Assembly (NCBI GenBank): GCA_913055825.1
Contig: CAJXKB010000026.1
Coordinates: 1 to 36,362, forward strand
Direction of reading: 5' to 3'
Origin: an uncultured Bacteroidota bacterium
Lineage (GTDB): Bacteria; Bacteroidota; Bacteroidia; Bacteroidales; F082
Length of the DNA: 36,362 nucleotides
Part shown: in pieces, positions 32,551-36,362 of the stretch
Numbering within the stretch: the stretch's first letter is position 1
Layout: every line of letters starts with the position of its first letter
Notes under the pieces: model-generated
Database searches by the model: none
What the model was told of the DNA's origin: nothing
What the model saw: the letters and a program-made list of their open reading frames with translations, nothing else
Translations under genes and position numbers: made by a program

Positions 32551-33678
32551 ATGGCGGGCATCTATATTCATATTCCCTATTGCAAACAAAAGTGCCACTA
32601 TTGCAATTTTTACTCGTTGGCTTCCCACAAATATCGTGATGTTTTTGTGGATGCCTTGTTGAAAGAATTGAATTTACGACAGGATTATCTTACGGATAAG
32701 CGTGTAAACACTATTTATTTTGGAGGGGGCACGCCTTCATTGCTTCAGATTGATGAAATTAACCGGATTTTGCAGTCTATTGGCAATTATTTTCAACTCG
32801 ATGCAGATGTTGAAACTACCTTGGAAGCCAATCCGGATGATTGTTCGGCCGATTATTTGAAAGCCCTGAAAAGTGAAACCCCCGTGAACCGCCTGAGTAT
32901 GGGCGTGCAAAGTTTTTTTGATGATGATTTGAAATATCTACACCGTGTTCATCAGGGAGATGATGCTCGCCGCGCCATTGAAACTGCTTTGAAAAACGGT
33001 TTTAAAAACATGAGTATCGATTTGATTTATGGCATTCCCGGATTGACGCCGGAGAAATGGAAACAAAATCTGGAAATATTTTTTGGTTATGATATTCCCC
33101 ATCTTTCATCTTATGCCCTTACTGTAGAACCCAAAACTGCACTGCAAATCCTTATTTCAAAAAACAGATTGAAAAATACGAAGGAGGAAGAAATCGTTAA
33201 GCATTTTAAAATCCTTTCGGAAGAAACCCAAAAACACGGATTTGTGCATTATGAGATTTCTAATTTTGCCAAGCCCGGATTTTATTCCAGGCATAATTCC
33301 ATTTACTGGCTGGGGGGTCATTATCTCGGTTTGGGCCCGTCGTCTCATTCGTTTAACGGCTCTTCACGGCAGTGGAATGTGGCCAATATGAAACAATATC
33401 TCGAATCGGACACGGTGGACAAAATTGTACAGGAAAAGGAAATATTGACCGATGAACAACGGTATAATGAATACATTATGACCTCGTTACGTACTTCATG
33501 GGGTTGCGATGCTGAACATATTCAAAATGTTTTTGGTAAAAAATATGTTAGGCTTTTCAGAGAAGGCATTCAAAAATATTTAAGGAAAGGCCAGCTGATA
33601 CAACAAGGCAGTCGGTTTATGCTTACCGAAGCAGCCAAATTGTTTGCCGATGGCATCGCCGCTGATTTGTTTGTTTGA
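32551..33678 (+). CDS. hemW: Radical SAM heme chaperone HemW
   Basis: HemW binds heme and an iron-sulfur cluster and is thought to insert heme into respiratory proteins; it is often misnamed coproporphyrinogen oxidase. The 375-residue length fits. The radical SAM motif is CKQKCHYCNF (C11, C15, C18) preceded by IYIHIPY. The fourth cysteine found in true HemN (CxxxCxxCxC) is replaced by phenylalanine, which marks HemW. Further marks are FGGGTPSLL, TLEANPDD, RLSMGVQSFFDDDL, DLIYGIPGLTPEKW, HYEISNFAKPGFYSRHN and LGLGPSSHSF. It follows the histidine kinase by 3 bases and is probably co-transcribed with it. Confidence 0.93.
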   Translation: MAGIYIHIPYCKQKCHYCNFYSLASHKYRDVFVDALLKELNLRQDYLTDKRVNTIYFGGGTPSLLQIDEINRILQSIGNYFQLDADVETTLEANPDDCSADYLKALKSETPVNRLSMGVQSFFDDDLKYLHRVHQGDDARRAIETALKNGFKNMSIDLIYGIPGLTPEKWKQNLEIFFGYDIPHLSSYALTVEPKTALQILISKNRLKNTKEEEIVKHFKILSEETQKHGFVHYEISNFAKPGFYSRHNSIYWLGGHYLGLGPSSHSFNGSSRQWNVANMKQYLESDTVDKIVQEKEILTDEQRYNEYIMTSLRTSWGCDAEHIQNVFGKKYVRLFREGIQKYLRKGQLIQQGSRFMLTEAAKLFADGIAADLFV

Positions 33679-33701
33679 AGGTTATGTTTGTTGCGAATGC
33701 T

Positions 33702-33709
33702 TACCTTTG
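33702..33709 (+). promoter_or_regulatory. Promoter -7 box for tpx
   Basis: TACCTTTG matches TAnnTTTG exactly and ends 21 bases before the tpx ATG. TTTG elements upstream are not at the usual distance. Confidence 0.45.
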
Positions 33710-33730
33710 CCCAACTAAAAATTTAAAATT

Positions 33731-34228
33731 ATGGCAGAAATAACATTACAGGGAAATCCGATACATACGTTAGGAACTTTACCCGAAAAAGAGAGCATTG
33801 CTCCTGAATTTACATTGGTTAAAACTGATTTAAGCGAAGCAAAACTTTCCGATTATAAAGGACAAAAAGTGGTTTTAAACATCTTTCCAAGTTTGGATAC
33901 GCCCACTTGTGCTGCTTCGGTGAGGCATTTTAATGCTTCTGCGTCTTCGTTGGAAAATACTGTTGTGCTTTGTATTTCAAAAGACTTACCTTTTGCACAG
34001 GCCCGTTTTTGTGGCGCCGAAGGATTGGATAAAGTAATTACACTTTCCGATTTTAGAGATGGGAGTTTCGGAAAAAATTATCAGGTTGAGATTGTTGATG
34101 GGCCCTTGGCAGCATTGGAATCCCGGGCGGTAATCATTCTTGATGAAGAAGGAAAAGTGATTTATACCCAGCAGGTTCCCGAAATTGTTGATGAACCCGA
34201 TTACGATGCAGCCTTAGCCGCCTTATAA
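33731..34228 (+). CDS. tpx: Thiol peroxidase Tpx (atypical 2-Cys peroxiredoxin)
   Basis: Tpx reduces hydrogen peroxide and alkyl or lipid hydroperoxides using thioredoxin. The 165 residues match the family. The peroxidatic cysteine is C60 in PSLDTPTCAASVRHFN and the resolving cysteine is C94 in FAQARFCGAEGLD, at the usual spacing. The N-terminus ITLQGNPIHTLGTLP and the segment LKSR-like ALESRAVIILDEEGKVIY near 128-145 are also typical. It has its own promoter box and ends before a strong terminator shared with the convergent acyl-CoA synthetase gene, so it is probably a single-gene unit. No adjacent oxidative-stress regulator is seen. Confidence 0.95.
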   Translation: MAEITLQGNPIHTLGTLPEKESIAPEFTLVKTDLSEAKLSDYKGQKVVLNIFPSLDTPTCAASVRHFNASASSLENTVVLCISKDLPFAQARFCGAEGLDKVITLSDFRDGSFGKNYQVEIVDGPLAALESRAVIILDEEGKVIYTQQVPEIVDEPDYDAALAAL

Positions 34229-34267
34229 TAGATGGTTGAAAAAAAGATTTAGAAGTAATCAGCTAAT

Positions 34268-34300
34268 AAAAAATCCGGGCATTTGACCCGGATTTTTTTT
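34268..34300. terminator. Bidirectional intrinsic terminator between tpx and acyl-CoA synthetase
   Basis: AAATCCGGG (34271-34279) and CCCGGATTT (34287-34295) form a perfect 9-bp stem with a 7-base loop, flanked by an A-run on the left and a T-run on the right. It can therefore stop transcripts from both convergent genes. Confidence 0.85.
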
Positions 34301-34311
34301 GTTTACTTACT

Positions 34312-36099
34312 TCAATCTTTTGTTTGTTTATAAATTTCATTTATCAGCGTTTCATACCGCTGTAGGATTACTTTTCGTTTTAGTTTTAATGTTGGCGAGA
34401 GCTCTCCGGTTTCGGTACTCCAACTGTCGGGGACCAGCCTGAAAACTTTAATTTGTTCTACATGCCCCAGGTTTGTATTGAGCTTGTCAATCTCTTCCTG
34501 ATAGCGTTTGATTACTTTTTTCTTTTGAATCAGGTCTTTATTATCACGATAAGTAATATGATGCAAATGGCACCAATTGTGCAAAAAATCAAAGTCGGGT
34601 GAAATAAGGGCCCCGGTGAACCGTTTGTTTTCACCAACTACCATTAATTGTTCAATAAACATCGATTCTTTCATCACATTTTCGACTAATTGGGGGGCCA
34701 CGTATTTTCCACCGGAGAGTTTGAACATTTCCTTTTTACGGTCGGTAATGCGGAGCATGTTTCCATCCAGTTCGCCGATATCACCCGAATGAAACCAGCC
34801 ATCTTTATCAATAACTTCTTTTGTTTTTTCGGGATCTTTGTAATATCCTAACATCACATTATCACCTTTGATTAATATTTCTCCATCTCCGGCAATTTTT
34901 ACTTTTACCTGATCGGGAACCACACCCACCCATCCGAAGCGGATGTAAGGAAAATACGATTTGTTGGCACAAACCACCGGAGAAGTTTCCGTAAGGCCGT
35001 AACCTTCCTGTACCAAAATATTGGCGGCCCAAAAGATGCGTGCCAAACGTGGTTGCAATGCTGCTCCGCCTGAAATAACGCCTTTGAGCTTGCCGCCCAA
35101 GGCATGCCGCCATTTGTTTAACACTAATTTGCGGGCAATGGCCAGTTTTAAATTGTAGATAAAACTTCTTTTTGAAGGATCTGGGTCGTAACGGTCGCCC
35201 ACTTGTAGTGCCCAGAAAAAAATGTTTCTTTTGATACCTTTTAAATCACGTCCTTTTAAGATGATTTTATCATAAATTTTTTCAAAAACCCGTGGAACAG
35301 TGATAAACGTAACCGGATGAATTTCCTGCATATTTTCAACAATTGTATCAATATTTTCGGCATAATAAATGGAAATACCCAATAATTGGTAAACATACTG
35401 GCCGGTTCGTTCCAGTACATGACAAAGAGGAAGAAAACTGAGTGCCCGATCGCCTGTTTTCAGGTTCGACACAAAATCTTTCGACATAATCACATTACTG
35501 ACCACATTACGGTGCGAAAGCATCACTCCTTTTGACAGGCCTGTGGTTCCTGAAGTATAAATCAGGGTGAGTAAATCATCAGCTTGTATTTCCGATTTCC
35601 GTTTTTCAAGTTGCAGCTTTAGCGTTGAAGTGTTTTGATCACCTTTTTCACAAATCGTTATCCAGTTTTTGGCCCCTGTCACCTCATCAAAAGTGTAAAT
35701 ATCACGGAGTTGTTCAATTTCATCCACAAAATGCTTCAGCCGTTGATAGAGTTCCGCATCGGAAACAATCAAAAGTTTCGAGTCGGAATGCGTCAAAATA
35801 TGGCGATATTCTTCATCACTTATGGTGGGATAAATGCTTACATGTACGCAACCAATCTGCGACATGCCGAAATCAACAAAATTCCATTCGGGCCGATTAT
35901 TGCTTACGGTAGCAATTTTATCTCCTTTTTGGAATCCCATGGCCAACAGTCCCAGGCTGCACCGGTCAACATAACTGCGGTACTCAGTCGTGCTGAATTT
36001 TTCCCATTTGCCATGTCGCTTCACCGCCAAAGCTACTTCAAGTGGATGCTGTTTTTCGGAATAGGTGAGTAAATCAAAGGTGCGCTTTATTTCTTTCAT
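34312..36099 (-). CDS. Long-chain fatty acid-CoA ligase (AMP-forming, FadD15-like)
   Basis: This 595-residue enzyme activates fatty acids to acyl-CoA at the membrane face through an acyl-adenylate. ANL-family marks are the P-loop TLIYTSGTTGLSKGVMLSHR near 178-197, FLPLCHVLERTGQY near 223, the adenine-binding VQEGYGLTETSPVV near 367-380, WFHSGDIGELDGN near 434-446 and the hinge DRKKEMFKLSGGKYVAPQ. Length and lack of a long insertion fit the bacterial FadD15/FACL type common in Bacteroidota. The methylmalonyl-CoA mutase genes are far away, so no operon link is implied. No clear promoter box is found in the 197-base gap upstream (36100-36296). Confidence 0.92.
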   Translation of the reverse strand: MKEIKRTFDLLTYSEKQHPLEVALAVKRHGKWEKFSTTEYRSYVDRCSLGLLAMGFQKGDKIATVSNNRPEWNFVDFGMSQIGCVHVSIYPTISDEEYRHILTHSDSKLLIVSDAELYQRLKHFVDEIEQLRDIYTFDEVTGAKNWITICEKGDQNTSTLKLQLEKRKSEIQADDLLTLIYTSGTTGLSKGVMLSHRNVVSNVIMSKDFVSNLKTGDRALSFLPLCHVLERTGQYVYQLLGISIYYAENIDTIVENMQEIHPVTFITVPRVFEKIYDKIILKGRDLKGIKRNIFFWALQVGDRYDPDPSKRSFIYNLKLAIARKLVLNKWRHALGGKLKGVISGGAALQPRLARIFWAANILVQEGYGLTETSPVVCANKSYFPYIRFGWVGVVPDQVKVKIAGDGEILIKGDNVMLGYYKDPEKTKEVIDKDGWFHSGDIGELDGNMLRITDRKKEMFKLSGGKYVAPQLVENVMKESMFIEQLMVVGENKRFTGALISPDFDFLHNWCHLHHITYRDNKDLIQKKKVIKRYQEEIDKLNTNLGHVEQIKVFRLVPDSWSTETGELSPTLKLKRKVILQRYETLINEIYKQTKD

Positions 36100-36296
36100 G
36101 GCAATTAGTTTTTAATAATAAAAAGAGTTCGTAATTGGATTTTATTTTCCTGCCACTAAGGTAATCATTTTTTTATTCCTTTTCAACTCATTTACTTCCA
36201 AAGTATTAAAAATATGTTAATTTTTGAAATATGTTGGTGAGAAACGAATGGAGACAGCAAGGCGGAAAACAGAAGAAAAAACAGAACAAGTAATTA

Positions 36297-36362
36297 TTAG
36301 AAGTCCCCTTTATTTTGGGTGGCTGCGGTTGCTGCGCTGATGCCCCCGCCAACCTCACCGGG
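36297..36362 (-). CDS. Partial CDS, C-terminal 21 residues, unidentified
   Basis: An open minus-strand frame enters from the right edge and stops at TAA (36297-36299). The visible end is Gly- and Ala-rich, PGEVGGGISAATAATQNKGD then F. GC content rises here relative to the AT-rich gap next to it, which fits a real coding end. I do not recognise the protein. Confidence 0.45.
   Translation of the reverse strand, partial: PGEVGGGISAATAATQNKGDF

Noticed and set aside
36248-36340. 30-codon plus-strand ORF near the right edge
   Set aside because: It overlaps the better-supported minus-strand coding end, has no promoter box, and its lysine- and glutamate-rich start comes from an A-rich spacer.

Overview
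The window is a chromosomal segment from a member of the Bacteroidota, probably an environmental Bacteroidales or Marinilabiliales relative (the rank below phylum is inference). Three things support the phylum. Promoter-like boxes matching the Bacteroidota -7 consensus TAnnTTTG lie just upstream of many genes, several with a TTG/TTTG box 18-19 bases further up. IspG carries the inserted domain typical of this phylum. The gene set includes a coaX / outer-membrane barrel / TPR / lptC / CNNM-CorC / SurA-PpiD-like run. Coding density is high and composition is moderately AT-rich. I see no insertion sequence, prophage, CRISPR array, rRNA or integrase.

Layout. (1) 1-600: on the minus strand, rpiB followed by the 5' end of a gene cut by the left edge. 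(2) 556-1086: a 530-base region holding a promoter-like box, an 11-bp perfect inverted repeat and a possible 21-codon ORF, leading into nadA. Next come a lipoprotein, an outer-membrane barrel and a convergent small membrane protein. (3) 4034-10104: a tight minus-strand operon mutA-mutB-(YgjV/GNAT fusion)-hydantoinase. (4) 10270-11604: a purine-type NCS2 permease. (5) 11611-15084: a membrane acyltransferase and a penicillin-acylase-family Ntn hydrolase on the minus strand. (6) 15292-19991: xdhA-xdhB-xdhC, a molybdenum xanthine dehydrogenase and its cofactor-maturation protein. (7) 20041-27720: a minus-strand envelope cluster coaX-barrel-TPR-lptC-CorC-PpiD. (8) 27855-27927: tRNA-Phe with its own promoter and terminator. 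(9) 28030-34228: a DEAD-box helicase diverging from ispG, then a histidine kinase with hemW, then tpx. (10) 34312-36099: a long-chain acyl-CoA synthetase convergent with tpx across a shared terminator. The last 66 bases hold the C-terminal end of another minus-strand gene.

How the genes may work together. The section from about 4 to 20 kb reads as a nucleobase and small-acid catabolism neighbourhood. It has a cyclic-amide hydrolase of the dihydropyrimidinase family, a purine permease, xanthine dehydrogenase, and methylmalonyl-CoA mutase. The mutase could receive propionyl-CoA-level products, for example from thymine breakdown. This link is inference: the intermediate enzymes are not in the window. 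The 20-28 kb section is an envelope-biogenesis module (LPS transport, periplasmic folding, outer-membrane barrel) with a coenzyme A gene at its head.

Most of the window is ordinary housekeeping sequence. The items I rate most worth checking are the mutAB-GNAT-hydantoinase operon, the shortened IspG insert, and the nadA leader. Several gene starts were moved to codons consistent with the promoter positions.
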